A DNA stretch of 6,279 nucleotides from an uncultured Ruminococcus sp. (GTDB taxonomy: Bacteria > Bacillota_A > Clostridia > Oscillospirales > Acutalibacteraceae), in the NCBI GenBank assembly GCA_902773395.1, contig CACYEJ010000297.1, positions 1-6,279 on the forward strand, written 5' to 3'. Numbering within the stretch: the first letter of the stretch is position 1; each line of letters begins with the position of its first letter. Below, one piece after another: positions 5,712 to 6,279 of this stretch. The notes under the pieces were generated by a model. That model worked only from the letters and a program-made list of their open reading frames with translations. It made no database searches and was not told the origin of the DNA. The position numbers and the translations under genes were made by a program.

Positions 5712-6279
5712 ATGAGTTATTATAGGATCAAGTGCGTTCACTGTCTTCAAGAAATAAAATCATCTGAGGTGAAGTACAAGATCACTCCCTCGAATTTGGA
5801 TTTTGCAGGTGAATCCAAATCTAAAGGAAATTCCCATGGAAGCAGCATTGGTATGGCAATGGGCGGAATGGGCGGAATGGATGGAGCAGACAATGTACTT
5901 GACAGTATAAGCTCTTCATATATGAGCGGAACAGAGATAAATGATAACGTAAAAAAAGCGGGGGGTAAAGCAGAGCCGATTTTTTTCAAAGATATTAAAT
6001 TTCCTCTTCATGTTTATGATCCCGATCTTGTTGTAAATGGTTATCTTTGCGTTGGATATTCTGTTAAAAAGCTGTCAATCAATGGTAAGCTTTATAATGG
6101 TACAATCAATGAAAGATACTGTCCGCATTGTAAAAAACCATTGTTGGAAGAATCGGGTAAAATGCCTGTATTTACGGTAGCAATGATCGGTCACTCAACA
6201 GCAGGTAAAACAGTATTTCTGACAATGCAGCACTACGCACAGCTTCATGGACTCTTTAATGAAAAGATCCATAATATTA
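5712..6279 (+). CDS. Zinc-ribbon P-loop GTPase (TRAFAC / Double-GTPase-like), 3' end outside the window
   Basis: The frame opens at ATG 5712, one base after the upstream stop, and runs open for 189 codons to the window edge. C8-x2-C11 near the N-terminus and C137-x2-C140 (CPHC) form two CxxC pairs, as in a treble-clef or zinc-ribbon site, but separated by about 125 residues. The insert holds a flexible stretch rich in glycine and methionine (about residues 47-58) and a strand-forming part (FFKDIKFPLHVYD). A Walker A motif follows at 160-167 (GHSTAGKT), preceded by the strand VFTVAMI and followed by VFLTM. An N-terminal zinc ribbon followed by this kind of P-loop matches the TRAFAC-clade GTPases called Double-GTPases in computational surveys of bacterial conflict systems. 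Switch regions and the base-specificity motif lie beyond the window, so GTP rather than ATP use is inferred. Its operon partners are the beta-rich and orphan proteins upstream. Confidence 0.8.
   Translation, partial: MSYYRIKCVHCLQEIKSSEVKYKITPSNLDFAGESKSKGNSHGSSIGMAMGGMGGMDGADNVLDSISSSYMSGTEINDNVKKAGGKAEPIFFKDIKFPLHVYDPDLVVNGYLCVGYSVKKLSINGKLYNGTINERYCPHCKKPLLEESGKMPVFTVAMIGHSTAGKTVFLTMQHYAQLHGLFNEKIHNI
5859..5885 (+). repeat. Three 9-bp tandem units inside the GTPase gene
   Basis: ATGGGCGGA occurs twice in a row, followed by ATGGATGGA. In frame these encode MGG-MGG-MDG at residues 50-58. This is a small in-frame microrepeat in the linker between the two halves of the zinc site, where unit number could vary among strains without a frameshift. 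Confidence 0.7.

Overview
The window looks like the chromosome of a gut Clostridia bacterium, most plausibly a Ruminococcus-type member of the Oscillospirales. This rests on AT-rich coding sequence with strong Gram-positive Shine-Dalgarno sites, on the protein types present, and on a folded intergenic element near 2703-2774 that resembles a repeat I recall from Ruminococcus genomes. The assignment is an inference and no marker gene is present. Every recognised gene reads on the + strand.

Layout. 1-2658 is the 3' part of a large gene whose product resembles the C-terminal portion of bacterial tubulin-like (Tubulin_2-type) proteins; the N-terminal GTP-binding core lies outside the window. 2659-3105 is a non-coding gap of 447 bases rich in structure: a folded repeat-like element, an A-rich tract, a hairpin that reads as a weak minus-strand terminator, and two perfect 10-bp inverted repeats that share an arm and so cannot form together. 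3106-5037 encodes an unrecognised 643-residue protein with an N-terminal alpha/beta domain and a helical C-terminal half. 5042-5710 encodes a small beta-rich protein with a basic-hydrophobic-basic tail. 5712 to the window end is the 5' part of a gene for a zinc-ribbon protein with a Walker A motif, best read as a TRAFAC-type (Double-GTPase-like) GTPase.

The last three genes are packed with gaps of 4 and 1 bases and have strong ribosome binding sites, so they almost certainly form one translationally coupled operon. The tubulin-like gene lies just upstream in the same direction. The combination suggests a multi-component NTP-driven system: a tubulin-fold GTPase, a second GTPase of an unrelated superfamily with a zinc ribbon, a beta-sandwich-like adaptor, and a large orphan subunit. 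Clusters pairing tubulin-like proteins, Double-GTPases and accessory proteins have been proposed computationally as conflict or signalling systems. I do not know of an experimentally established function for this exact set.
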